Assembly (NCBI RefSeq): GCF_022376445.1
Contig: NW_025955112.1
Coordinates: forward strand, 1-64,000
DNA length: 64,000 nt
From: Fomitopsis serialis
Lineage: Eukaryota; Basidiomycota; Agaricomycetes; Polyporales; Fomitopsidaceae
Reading direction: 5' to 3'
Shown: positions 12,764-23,173 of the stretch, piece by piece
How the letters are laid out: the number at the start of each line of letters is the position of its first letter
Numbering within the stretch: the stretch's first letter is position 1
The notes under the pieces: generated by a model
What the model saw: only the letters and a program-made list of their open reading frames with translations
Database searches by the model: none
What the model was told of the DNA's origin: nothing
Translations under genes and position numbers: made by a program

Positions 12764-13098
12764 GATTCAACGTCGACGGAAGGACTCTGCGCTGCGACGG
12801 AAGTGCCAGTGCCAGTCAGTCACATCTCCCCGGTCGTGGTGCAACAAAACAAATGCTCACTCTTGGTAGGCACTTCCGGTAAATACGTTGTACGCAGGGG
12901 TAGTGAGGGGCAGGATGAAGGTAGACTCGAAATGCCTGCACAATCGTACCAGGCGGGCACCATGAGGCGCGTCCCGTCCCACGGTCGGCGCGGTCACGAT
13001 GGTCGAGCGCCCGGGGACCGTGACCGCGTCGTTCTCTACGATCGTTCCTGGCTCTGCTCCTCATTCTCGTTCTTGCGACTCAGGCTCGGAATACTCGC
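12764..13098. other. Divergent promoter region
   Basis: A short spacer between the start of F-box paralog 4 (minus) and the PIG-X-like gene (plus), so both promoters probably share it. An upstream exon or signal sequence of the PIG-X-like gene could also be hidden here. Confidence 0.4.
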
Positions 13099-13830
13099 AT
13101 GGCGGCCGCTTCTACGTCGTCTCAACTCTCGTCCTCGCTCAGCGGGCAGGGCTTTCACTTCACCCATACAGCAAATATCACACTGCGCGACGCGGCGGAA
13201 ACTGCGAACTGCACTCTACACGTCCTGCACGTCCTCCCTCCGGACGTGTACGCGGACCAGTATGAACTCGTTCAGCGCCCCGGATTCTCGTCTTCCTTAC
13301 GGGGAACGTCTGATCTGGAGCTGCCTGTAGGAGCCGTAGACTCGGAGGGCTCTGTCTTGCTGCTTGACGTCGAGTTGCCGGAGAGGAGGGAAGACGGGCT
13401 GGAGCTTGTTGTCGATGTCCCTATGCATGCTAGGTACGGTAGCCCTACCTTCGGAGACGAACCCGGATACTATATGATCAAACCGGTTCCTCCATTTGGT
13501 TTCTGGGCTTGTCCTTCGTCTAGTGAGTAGTGCGCATCGAATCGTTTTCACCCCGCTCAGCGCTGTACAGAACAGCCGGTCATACTGGACGAAATTGCAC
13601 CCCATATACAGTCTGAGATGTTCCCGATGTCCTCACTGTCTATCATACCCGATGCCCGATCTGTGCCATCTCCAGAGCTTGTCATTCCAGTGGGCAACCT
13701 AGCAGAACTGGCTGTCGTTGACATCGGCACCGCAGTCGTAATGCTCTTCTGCTTCATATACCTTGCCATCGTCTCTGTGAGGACCGCCCGTCGCCTATAC
13801 CCAACCCAGGACACGCTCAAAACGGAGTGA
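13099..13830 (+). CDS. PIG-X/PBN1-like GPI mannosyltransferase 1 subunit
   Basis: Exons 13099-13522 and 13571-13830 with a 48 nt intron (GTGAGT to TACAG) give 227 residues. The lumenal part contains GFHFTHTANITL, LPPDVYADQYEL, a stretch ending LDVELPE and the family signature VPMHARYGSP; a single transmembrane helix follows near the end (TAVVMLFCFIYLAIVSV) with a short basic tail. PIG-X (yeast Pbn1) is an ER membrane protein that stabilises the catalytic PIG-M/Gpi14 enzyme, which adds the first mannose to GPI precursors. The acceptor at 13570 is chosen because it alone restores the frame of KQPVILDEIAPHIQ and the helix. No convincing signal peptide is seen after the ATG at 13099, so the true start may lie further upstream. 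Confidence 0.78.
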
Positions 13831-14068
13831 GCAATCGTCAGTACATCCCCTAACGTACAAGGTCTACGGTAAAGCTGATGATGATAGATAGGCCGGAGAC
13901 GTGCGGATGCGAGTGCGAGCAAGCAAGCGAGCAGACAGATGGACGGAGGATATGTGTGTATGTACGCAGAGATGATTGGTATCGTCCTGGAAGTACCGGA
14001 AAGCGCGACGCGCTGCGAAAGGGTGCAAAGCATTCGAACGTCCGTGTCCATGTGCCGAACCCCGCGCG

Positions 14069-14950
14069 TCACGTCACGACGCACCGCCGCTGCTTGACCA
14101 TCTTCCCCCACTTCCCCTTCATGCTCTCCTTCAGCGCCAGCCCGAACACCTCCTGCACGTTCTGCCCGAGCTTCGCGGAGCACTCGATGTACTTCGCGCC
14201 GATCTCGCGCGCGACGGCGATGCCCTGCTCAGAGGCGACGGGGACCTGCCCCTGCGCGTTGAGCATCCGCTTTGTCCCCTCGTCTCTTCGAAGGTCATCT
14301 TGGTCGCTACTAGGATCGTCGGTACGCCTTCGCAGAAATGCGCTACTTCTGGGTACCACTAGTGCGCGTGTAGGGCAGGCGAGAAGGAGAGGGGAGGATG
14401 GCAAGGTGAATGGCAAGTAGAAGGTATTGGAGGGACGCGTACCTTATCCTGCACGTTCTGCAAACTTACGGGAAAGTCGACGGAGAATACTATGAGGATC
14501 ACGTCGCTTTCTGGGTAGCTGAGCGGCCGTAGTCTGTCGTACTCCTCTTGTCCTGCTGTATCCCATAGTGCGAGTTCGACTAGCTTGCCATCAAAGTTGA
14601 CGTTTGTTACGTAGTTCTCGAAGACGGTCGGGATATATGACTGTCCAAGGATCCCATTCAGTAACAGCTAGAGAACTATCGGCATGGAGGAATATCGAGG
14701 TACTTACCTCGGGGAAACGGTTTTCAGCGTAGACGATGAGCAAACATGTCTTCCCGCAGCCGCCTTTGTAGGATAAGTGTGCGCGTCATATGAGATGCGA
14801 AGTCAGAGGAGATTCAAGCCGTCAAGCGCACGCGAAGAGGGATATGGAGTCTGAACGCGCCGTACCGTCTCCCACAACGACCAACTTCCGCTTCACATCC
14901 GGTCTCCGTGGTGGGGGTCCCTGGTCTTCTGGATTCGGTGTCAAGACCAT
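14069..14950 (-). CDS. Rho-family small GTPase (one apparent base missing)
   Basis: Four exons (14866-14950, 14708-14763, 14443-14640, 14069-14358) encode a Rho GTPase of about 209 residues. Visible elements are the P-loop VVVGDGGCGKT, switch [10 protein letters not shown], switch [20 protein letters not shown], the ATK guanine-specificity segment, ECSAK, and a basic C-terminus with a CVVT prenylation box. Rho GTPases control actin, polarity and cell wall synthesis at the plasma membrane; this one looks closer to the Rho2/Rho3 group than to Cdc42, but I would not fix the subtype. The frame breaks once near 14297, between VPTILVATK and [11 protein letters not shown], where one base appears to be missing. 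All other motifs are intact, so a sequence error is the likeliest cause. Confidence 0.85.
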
Positions 14951-15848
14951 CGCGACTGGTGGGTGGCTTCGAGTTCAGTCGAACTAGTTGGTGCGCGACG
15001 TGGAGGCGACTCACGGTGAGTGTGATTAGTATGGTGTGGCTTGAAGCGAAATAGCTGAAGGATAGGAAGATACGCACAGAGAGAGGGTGGGCAGGAGGAT
15101 GTGGGTGGAGGTGGCGGATTGAGGACTGCTTTCAGGTGCCACCCTCGAGTGGTTGTGGTTGGCCGTGTCGTGCTCACGTGCTCGCGCTTCAGGACAGAGC
15201 GGGCTTGCCTTTTCCTCAGCTAGCACTGTTGTGCACGGACTACTGTTGTTCGAGGTCTCTCGCTGTTGCCTCCCTCCCCTCGATTTCACTCGCACGAGCG
15301 TTCGAATACGTCGAAACCAAGGGTAAACAACACACTTCCTGCTCGGTCCGTTGAAAGCTCGGTCTGACGGTAATGAACGCATTGAATGGCCTCGCGGAAG
15401 TAACTGCACTCATGTCGTCGCCTCTGGTAGATCTTTCAGTTTCGCATAAGACATTCTAGACGGGTATTGCTGCTGGTCTTGTAAAGTGAGAAAGCGGACT
15501 TGATACCGAGACGGCTCACATCCGTCTCTTTAGAAACCCGGCGTGCTGGACAGGAAAATATTGACTCAGATGCACATCCACCTCACACTCCCATTCCTGC
15601 TTAGAAAGAGCGTCGAAATATGACAATGACAGTTGAACTCAACACGATTTGCACCGTGTGTCGAGTTAGAGAATTACGAACTGAATGCGACCGCAAAGTA
15701 ACTTCAAGGTCGGAAAAAAGCGTCCGCATCCCGAAGGCAAGATGCCGGCGGGTGTTGAAACCCGCCTCCGCTCGATGAACCTGCGCGATGAGTGTCAGCA
15801 AAAACAGCTCGCTGACACGCCAGTACTCAGAGACGCATACCTTCAACA
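14951..15848. other. Rho promoter region and start of duplicated segment
   Basis: No gene supported. From about 15149 the sequence has a recognisable relative at about 22655, which marks the left limit of the segmental duplication. Confidence 0.4.
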
Positions 15849-16453
15849 TCAAAGGTCCGGCAAGACATAGCACGCGATCCCCTCATCCGAATACCCAGCA
15901 CATTGATTGCGTTCTCCCGCTCCGATTCGCTGGTAGTATAGAAGTGATCCGTGATACTCGCGTCGTACAGGCGGTATAGCGGAACGCTTGCGCAAACCTG
16001 GGTCTGGAAGACGTAGGCTGAGGTACCTTCGTCGAAGTATCCCAGTTCCTGGACCGCGTGGTTGGCCTCGCTCTGGTTGGTGGTGTAGAAGTGATCGATC
16101 GAGGTGGGGAGGTAGAGGCGATAAAGTATAGCCGTAGAGACGGTCGGGAGCCTGAAGACGAGGCCCATGTTGCTCTCGTACGAGTAGGTGAGGTTGGTGA
16201 TGGCGTTCTTCATCTCGCTGTAGTCGGTAGTGTAGAAGTGGTCCGTGTCAGCGGAGCTGTAGGCACGGAAGAAGGGCACGGCGCCGTCGATGTCGCAGTC
16301 GGCCTGTGAATACAAGGTCAGTAATGGGTAGCTGGCGAAGGTGTGCGCAATGCGTACCCGAGCAGCGAGCACCGCTGAGGCGGGAGCATCTGCAGTCGCC
16401 CCAATGACGGTGGCGACAAGGGAGAAGAGGGTGGCGACAATCTTCAGCGACAT
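15849..16453 (-). CDS. DUF5648 repeat secreted protein, copy A (frameshift near the end)
   Basis: Exons 16358-16453 and 15849-16303 with a 54 nt intron. A signal peptide opens the protein (MSLKIVATLFSLVATVIGATA). The mature part carries three repeats of about 45 residues, each built on an aromatic DHFYTT motif followed by an A-rich helix and a G-Y turn; cysteines in ADCD and QVCASVPLY could pair. DUF5648-type repeats occur in secreted proteins of fungi and bacteria; their ligand is not established. One G is missing in a run of G near 15896 compared with copy B (three instead of four), which changes the last residues from YSDEGIACYVLPDL to an unrelated tail ending at 15827. With the base present the protein would be 183 residues, exactly as copy B. 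Confidence 0.82.
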
Positions 16454-17576
16454 TGCGGCTCGTAGTTCAAGTTCACACTTGGCGAATAAAGAAAGATTGG
16501 CATCCTGGGCATCGTGCTTTTATATTTGTTCCCTTCCCTGTCTTCATTCACCCCTCGTCGCGGTTAGGTCGATGCCATACAATGGAGACCACGCGGGTCA
16601 CCAAACTTCTTGCCGAGTCCATTTCTCCGCACTGTCGGACAGCAAGACATACTGCATGTTCGGCGGCTGGAAACGGTGGAGGCAGGACGATGCGAAGTGA
16701 GGGAATCTCTGTATGCTGTCGCAGACAAGGCCGAGGATCAATGCCTTGCAGAGAACGACTGTCGTGATGACTGGAACACGTACTGGTGTCAACAATTGGT
16801 CGAAGCTGACTGAATAGGTGTAGTGCAGACAGTGGGTGCAGGGAAGAGTGAGCCGTGCGCTTGAGCAACCTGGAGAGCAGTGATGAGTGGTACCGGATGA
16901 GCAGATCACCGGGTCATAACGTAGTCTGGCTGCATGGCATCGATTATTAATTGAACGGTGGATGCACCGAGGCGTCGATGACCACTTTCAACAGAATCCG
17001 GGATGCATCAAGACACAAAACACGGGCAAGAGCACTTCAATCAGCATTTTTGGAAAGGACAAGACATCGTAGAACTTGCTATATTGAGTGACGAACGTTG
17101 GCACTAACCGAGCCGCGAACAGCAACCAATCCTCAACGACAGGCGACATGAGGCCACGACCGCACGATTGATGGTCGATCCTCCTTCGAGCGCCGTTGGT
17201 TAGAAAACAGAATTGCACAGCCTTACGGGTTTTGATAAAGTTGCAGGGAAGGATGTCGTCAGTGCGAAGAACCGGTCGAAGTAGCTACAGATGTAACAGC
17301 GGATCACACACCTCAGGCTCCGGCGAATGCGGTCTACCCAGAAATGATGCACTATCGGTTGTGTCGTAATTCGTAGACAATTCCATGCTTATAGTAGCAG
17401 ATGAATCCACACCTATACATCCATGACTCGGAGAGCTAACATCCGGCATGGGAAGAATATACCAGTGTGTTACATAAGTCGACCTTCTGAGCTCAGCTGG
17501 ATAATGCAACATCTTCTGGTCTTTTGCTCCGCGGAGGCAGATTCGGGATAGTAGTTGTGAGAAGCGTGCGGTCGAT
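16454..17576. other. 5' flank of DUF5648 copy A within the duplication
   Basis: No gene supported. Promoter and leader of the DUF5648 gene, followed by noncoding sequence that aligns with 23780-25073 in copy B. Confidence 0.4.
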
Positions 17577-17583
17577 GTTCACT
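17577..17583. repeat. Left 7 bp target-site duplication (GTTCACT)
   Basis: The same seven bases follow the right end of the element at 20778-20784, and occur once, uninterrupted, at 25074-25080 in the other copy of the segmental duplication. Confidence 0.8.
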
Positions 17584-17615
17584 CACAGTGAAAATCGGAC
17601 CTGCCCGAACTAAGC
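17584..17615 (+). repeat. Left terminal inverted repeat
   Basis: 32 bp, the exact reverse complement of 20746-20777. It begins CACAGTG and ends CTAAGC. Confidence 0.85.
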
Positions 17616-18159
17616 TGGGACCTGTCCAGAGAAGGTCTTGACAGCTGCTGTCAACGACTACGCTCTGGGCAGTTCTTGGTTGACTGGGGGCAGGCAATTG
17701 AAACACGCCGTTAACGCACAACCTGCCCCAACCTGCCGAGAGCAGGTGTGTTAGTCCGTGGGCAGATCTGGGCAGCTGGGGCAGGTCCATTAGTTATCTC
17801 AATCTGCCTCAACCTGCTGTAAACTGCCATCAATTTTAATGCTACTAAACTAATATACATTGCCGTACTACTACGCCTCCCGCCCGCTCGTCCATTCGCC
17901 CCCGTTCACCTTCCTCCTGGTCCCCTCACTAGCAAGGCCATCCACTCGCCCGCCCTCCCATTCGCTCACCTGTCCTGTTGCATGCTCGCGGTCCTGCTTG
18001 CTTGTCTGCGGTTTCACAGTCCTTCCCTGTCCTCTCACACACCCTTGTTCTCGTCATCCCCCCTCTCGTCCCCCCTCCTCTCGCTCTTCTGTATGTACTC
18101 ACCTTGTGAGGCAGCGGCGGAGGGGGCATCGACGTGTCCACCACCCCCTCTTCCTCGCC

Positions 18160-19871
18160 AACAATTGGCTCAGCTAGTGGCCCCGCAGGATCTGCACGCG
18201 TTGACCGGTCCGCGTCTGCTCGTTCTCGCTCGACCGCCTGCGCGATGATCGACGCGCCCTCCTCGTTCACTGCCTCCTCCTTCTCTTCTCCGACACCGCT
18301 CTCGGGCTCGGCGCCGCCTTTGACGGGGCTCCCCTCCACAGGCAGGTGGCCGTGGTAGTGGTGGGAGGAGCACACGTAGCATGCCTCGGCGTCCTGAAAA
18401 AGTCACTCACCGTCACCGCACACTGCAAAGAAGGTGCGCGCACCGGGCCCGCAGCCGCCGAGTTCGGGCGGGGGTGCGACTGAGGCTGGGACGTGTGTGG
18501 GTGCGGCTGGGAGGCGGGCGGACGTGCGTAAGTCGGCCGCGCCGTAGACTGCCCGTCGCTCGTCGTGGCAGCCTCGGGATGGAAGCCCATGCTCGTGCCA
18601 GGGCGCGAGGGCGCGGGCATGCTCAGCTTCTGGAGGGCGAGCGAGAGGGAGGAGAGCGACGAGTTGAGCGGGATCCCGTCCACGTTCGTCTCGTGTTCGG
18701 CGTCCATCCCACCGTGGACGAGGGATTTGCCTCCGAGCTTGAGCTTGAGCTCGAGCTAGAGGTAGACGGGATGGGCAGGGCGGAGCGTGCCTTCTCCTTT
18801 CCCTTGCCTTTCTCGGGCGATGCGGGCGATGCGGGCGTGGACCGGGCGGCGGAGCTCGCCGTGGGCTGGGCGACGCTGAATGAGAAGGTGCCCCGCTTGT
18901 GGGTGCCCAATCCGAGCGGTGTTGGCTTGTTGGAGAGGTCCGCCGCGGCTGGTACGGGTTTAGAGGGCGTGAATCCTAGTACATACAATTAGTCAGTCAG
19001 GCGTGCTGTAAGGACGGAGAGACATCAAGACGGAGAGTGAGGGAGATTCAGAGAGAGAGCCGGAGAAAGAGAGAGAGCGAGAGAGAGAGCCGGAAAGAGA
19101 GAGAGGAAGAACGGGAGAAGAGAGAGCGGGAGACGAGGGAGAGAAGGACGGCCAGGCACGAGAGATGGTGCATCGTCAGTCGTCGCAGGTAGCTCGGGAC
19201 TCGCGGGTTCGAGCTGCACAGGGGGGAGAGCGGTGAATTAGAGGACGGGTGAGGGCTTGGAGGGCGAGCGGGGCACGCGGGTCAGGTCGATGAGCGGTGA
19301 CGGCCAGATGGGGACAGACTGCGAAATACAGTCGGCGTGTCCGAGGGAACCGTGTCGCGGATGGACGACGCAGAGGGCGGCAGGGCATTGGCCCTGCGTG
19401 CTCGCGGTCGTCGTGTGCGTCGCGTTGCACGTCACTGCGTCCTGGAATTGCTGTTAGTGAGCCCATTCGCGTGTGGCTGGACTCACCCTCGACCTCGACC
19501 TCGACCTCGACCTGGCCCTCGACCTGGCCCTCGCCCATCCCCGCCAGCCGTTCAGCCGTCCGCGCCGTCCGCTCGTGGTTCACGCCTGCCGTGAGTTCGT
19601 CGCTGCGCCCAGGCCCACGGTGTCTTCGTCGGCTGGGTTTGCGCGCTGGGCCTTTGCCATGGGGTCTGGCTGCGCGCGTGCGCGCCGTGTTGCTGTGCCT
19701 GAGGCCGTGCGCGAGTTGACCTGGTGGAAGGAGGCTGGGGGAGCAGGGGCATCCCCGCGAGTTTGGGCGCTCGCGGGGTTTCCTCTTTTGGCAATACCCG
19801 CACGAGGGCGCATTTGGCGGACACCGCATGCATGGGATTGCGCACCATTCACGCTCCCCCTCTGGGCGCAC
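18160..19871 (-). other. Gene-like low-complexity coding remnants inside the TIR element
   Basis: Several minus-strand open stretches have coding-like composition: one with GFTPSKPVPAAADLSNKP and a serine run (18623-18988), one with SLALQKLSMPAPSRPG (18267-18707), one with CYVCSSHHYHGHLPVEG near 18310-18380, and one with AALCVVHPRHGSLGHADC (around 19238-19435). They are separated by plausible GT-AG junctions, as if they were exons of one host-type gene. I could not assemble a convincing complete protein and recognise no domain. They may be a captured gene or chance open frames in GC-rich DNA. Confidence 0.3.
19020..19150. repeat. Purine-rich GAGAGA low-complexity tract
   Basis: About 130 bases of nearly uninterrupted A/G on the plus strand, with imperfect GAGA and GAGAGAGCC units, inside the TIR element. 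Confidence 0.75.
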
Positions 19872-20745
19872 GATAGGGTGCGCAGATGAGTAGTGGTGGT
19901 CGGTGTGGCGGTCAGTGCTGTGGAGACACGCGCCGTGACTTGTACGCCAGTGGTGTGAGCGCGAGACCGTGCAGGCTGGTTGGGAGGGCGGGGAAGTCGC
20001 AGTAGTCCGGGTCGCGAAGTTCGCCGTTGCGGTTGATGTAGGCTTGTATCTGGGGGTGTTACTTACTGTAAGTATTTGCGTCGAGTCGCGCTCTTTGTTG
20101 ACGCGCTCGAGGAGAAACCACTCGCGGAGACCGGCTTTAGTCAGATGTCTGCGGCGCGCGTGCAGGGTGAATACATGGAGGTAACATACTTACACGCACA
20201 CTCCTGCCTGCCCGCCGCCGGCCCTGCACGCGTTTGATACGCAGAGAGTGAATTACAAAGTCGGAAGGGAGTGTGTGCTTGTGCACGTCGTGGACGAAGA
20301 TGTCGGCGGATGTCGACGTGGCGGTGTAAAGCGAAGGCCGTCTGCAGTCGGAAAGACTTGGAGTCTCTCGAGTCTGCATGGCGTCATCGGAGGTCGGGCG
20401 TGCAAGTCACGAGTTTGCTGGGAGGTGCATGGCTCGAACAACTACATAGGCGGAGCGCGGAAGGCTAACGTGGACGCGTTAACACACAAGTGAAGAGCGT
20501 TAGCGAAGCTAAAGAGACTTACGCGTACGGCTTACGATAGAGCTTTTGTGTTAACGAGATGCGGCCCGGGGAGTGGCATTCAAGCACTAAGGCGGACGGC
20601 CATAGCGCGTAAGCGAACTAAGATTATGTCTGAGGTAACAAAACGCCATTGAGAGACACCGATAGAACCAATGCAGCAGGTGGGGCAGCTCCGAGCAGGT
20701 GGAACACGTCAAATGGCTGTCAAGGCCTGCTCCGGGCAGGCCTTG

Positions 20746-20777
20746 GCTTAGTTCGGGCAGGTCCGATTTTCACTGTG
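20746..20777 (-). repeat. Right terminal inverted repeat
   Basis: Exact reverse complement of the left end over 32 bp, ending TTTTCACTGTG on the plus strand. Confidence 0.85.
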
Positions 20778-20784
20778 GTTCACT
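20778..20784. repeat. Right 7 bp target-site duplication (GTTCACT)
   Basis: Matches 17577-17583. The following GACAA continues the flank as in the empty site at 25081. Confidence 0.8.
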
Positions 20785-21578
20785 GACAAGTCACAACTCG
20801 CCGAGCGTTGCGGGCTCGTGCTCCCTGTGGCAGCTCCCTGTGGCAACACGCTCATGTGACATCGACATCCCCGCGTCGCGGAGTCGACGCCGAGTCTCTG
20901 TGGCCTTTTCGGCGCAGCTCCTTTGCCACCACCCGGACCTCATCCCCGCCAGTCACTCAGAGAAAACCTGGTTAGACACCGTCTAGCTAGGCCTTGGATC
21001 TCGACATCTCGCCGTAGAATCCTGTGTAGGAGCCCAGCAGGCTGAGGACCTATGGCTGGCCATGGATTCTGATGAACCCACCGATGACACGAGGGTACTC
21101 CAGAGCCGCGCGAGGCGAGTTCCATGAACCGCGGCGAGTCTTGTCATTTGCCTCATCCTTCTAGTCTGCTCGTTTGCCTCTCAATTCAACGGTTATATGC
21201 GAGACAGACTTCTTGTCCCAAGCCCGAGGACAAGACCGGTGCCATCAAATCCCGTCCGGAACTAACTTGGAATCCTGCTGTCTGCTACGCCAGACTCTCA
21301 ATTTCATGCCAGGTGCTCTGATTATGGAAGCACGTTGGATGGCAACTTGCCGGACTACTGCAGTCAGATGCGTTCAAGTTCCATTAGTCTCTGTCTTGCC
21401 TTACGTCCGAGTCCTGTCTGACAGACTCGGACGAGTACTGCCGGAGATGTTACGGGAATGTAATGCACGGGACGTATCACCAACATGGCTGCCGCAACTC
21501 GAGACCATTCCACCGCGGTTCTCAAATATAAGCCAGCCAATTTCGCTCATTGCACCTACACCGGCAGCCAACCAAGCC
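20785..21578. other. Right part of duplication copy A and promoter of DUF5648 copy C
   Basis: 20785 to about 21310 aligns with 25081 to about 25560 (shared GCGGGCTC, ACACGCTCATGTGAC and CCCCGCGTCGC landmarks). The rest is the upstream region of the plus-strand DUF5648 gene. No gene seen. Confidence 0.5.
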
Positions 21579-22182
21579 ATGTCTCTCAAGTCGATCATCT
21601 GCATCGCCGTGGGTGCTTGCACCGCCATGACAGCCGTGTTGGCAGCACCAGCGGTATCAGAGCTTTCTTCTCGTGTACGTGCTCCCCTTGCTCAACTGTC
21701 GCTCCTCTGCTCACCTTTAGCTACGGCAGGCCGTTTGCGACACCAGTCATGCTGCGCCTTTCTGGGGCTCTTACAGCAGTGCACGCACGGACCATTTCTA
21801 CAGCACCGACTACGCCCAAGTGAACAACTCCGTCGCGGACGGTTATGAGATCCGAGGCCGGCTCGGGTTCATCTTCCGCTCGCCAGTCGCCTCGTCCTCC
21901 ATCTTCCTGCGACTCTACAACCCGGATAACTACGACCACTTCTACACCACGAACTCGACCCGCGCAGACACCGACATCACCAATCAAGGTTACGTCGACA
22001 CGGGCTATGTCGGCTATGTTTACACGTCAGACGTGTGCGGCAGCGTGCCGCTCTATCAGCTGTACAAGGCGAGCATCACCGACCACTATTACACCACGAA
22101 TAAGTCCGAGGCGGACCTAGTCGTCAAGGACGATGGCTATGTCCTCCAGGGTGTCGCCGCGTACATTCTTCCTAACCTCTAA
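21579..22182 (+). CDS. DUF5648 repeat secreted protein, copy C
   Basis: Exons 21579-21674 (96 nt, the same first-exon length as copies A and B) and 21721-22182, with a 46 nt intron, give 185 residues in an intact frame. A signal peptide (MSLKSIICIAVGACTAMTAV) is followed by three repeats with the motifs DHFYSTDY, DHFYTTNS and DHYYTTNK, and ends AAYILPNL. Cysteine pairs comparable to copies A and B are present (QAVCD, SDVCGSV). It is on the opposite strand to A and B and more diverged from them than they are from each other, so it probably predates the segmental duplication. Ligand and role unknown. Confidence 0.85.
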
Positions 22183-23173
22183 CGTACGAAGAGTGAGCGA
22201 CTCCTACACCGATCATGTCCAAGTCATGTACTGATCGTCGGATGTAGGCAATGCAGACTGGATTCAACTCCAGTCAATCCCTTGACATGGCGTCTCCTCG
22301 TATACGTTTTCGGAGTGTCCAGATCATATCGCTCATTCTCTTCGTCCTTTCGTTCTCTCGAGTTCTGCTCAGGGCCGGATATTGTCCATGGCCACTGTTG
22401 TTTGTTCATCTTGTTAATCTGCGGCGACTGCTCGATCGGACTGAATCGAACCGTCTATACTTGTGATCCAATGTTGGTCTTCGTCAGCCCAACTCCCGTG
22501 GGCGGCGGCGTGAGAGGGTTTGTGCAAAAACTGAGCGTCAGGCTAAGTTCAGTGACTGTTCAGTCAAATATACCCTTCGCACGCAGAGGTCATCAGCATC
22601 GAGCCGCTTCGCTATCCAATATTCAATATCAATTCCCAGCTGTCACTGCTTCAAGTGGTTGTGGCCGTGTCGTGCTCACTGCGTGCTCGCGCTGCCAGAC
22701 AGAGCGGACTTGTCTCCAAGTTGTTGCCAACTTCTGAGTACCGTGAAGACCTCCTAGACGGGCAATATCATCTTTGCTCAGTGAGTCTTGTGACCTAAGA
22801 AAGCAGGTTTGAGGTTTGAATCCGAGACGAGTTCAGATTCCTCTTTTGAAATGCCAGCATGGGCGGCCTGCTGCTGAACAAAAACATATTGACTCAGACC
22901 CACATCTACCTCACGTTTCCATTCCTGCTCAAAGGGAGCGTCAAATACCGCAATGACAGGCCTGAGTTGAATCAAGCATGTCTCTACACCGTGTATCAAG
23001 TCGAAGGAATAACGAACTAAAAGAGAGGTAACTTCAAGAAAAACGACATCCACATCCCAAAGGCGAGATGCTAGCAGGTGTTGAAACCCGCGTCCGCTCG
23101 GTATACCTGCACGATGAGTGTCAGCCACGATAGCTCGCTTATACGGCAGTACTCAGTCACATACGAATTCATA
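22183..23173. other. Intergenic between DUF5648 copies C and B
   Basis: No gene seen. From about 22655 the sequence belongs to duplication copy B and aligns with 15149 onward. Both neighbouring genes converge on this stretch. Confidence 0.4.

Larger units (their letters stand above)
15149..17583. repeat. Segmental duplication copy A, left part
   Basis: This part aligns collinearly with 22655-25080. Shared landmarks are the GGCCGTGTCGTGCTCAC segment at the left edge, the DUF5648 gene on the minus strand in the middle, and the flank ending GTCGATGTTCACT on the right. Copy A continues after the inserted element, from 20785 to about 21310. The copies differ by many substitutions and small gaps, so the duplication is not recent. 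Confidence 0.75.
17584..20777. mobile_element. 3,194 bp TIR element, probably non-autonomous DNA transposon
   Basis: The ends are perfect inverted repeats of 32 bp (17584-17615 and 20746-20777), starting CACAGTGAAAATCGGACC, with weaker inverted similarity continuing inward for some tens of bases. A 7 bp direct duplication GTTCACT flanks it. Near both ends are repeated CAGGT/CTGCCCC-rich motifs. Copy B of the segmental duplication has the undisturbed site, so this is a true insertion after the duplication. No transposase motif was recognised. The GC-rich interior contains low-complexity, Pro/Ser/Arg-rich open stretches, chiefly on the minus strand. The superfamily is uncertain: a 7 bp duplication fits neither hAT (8 bp) nor typical Mutator (8-10 bp) well. 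Confidence 0.85.
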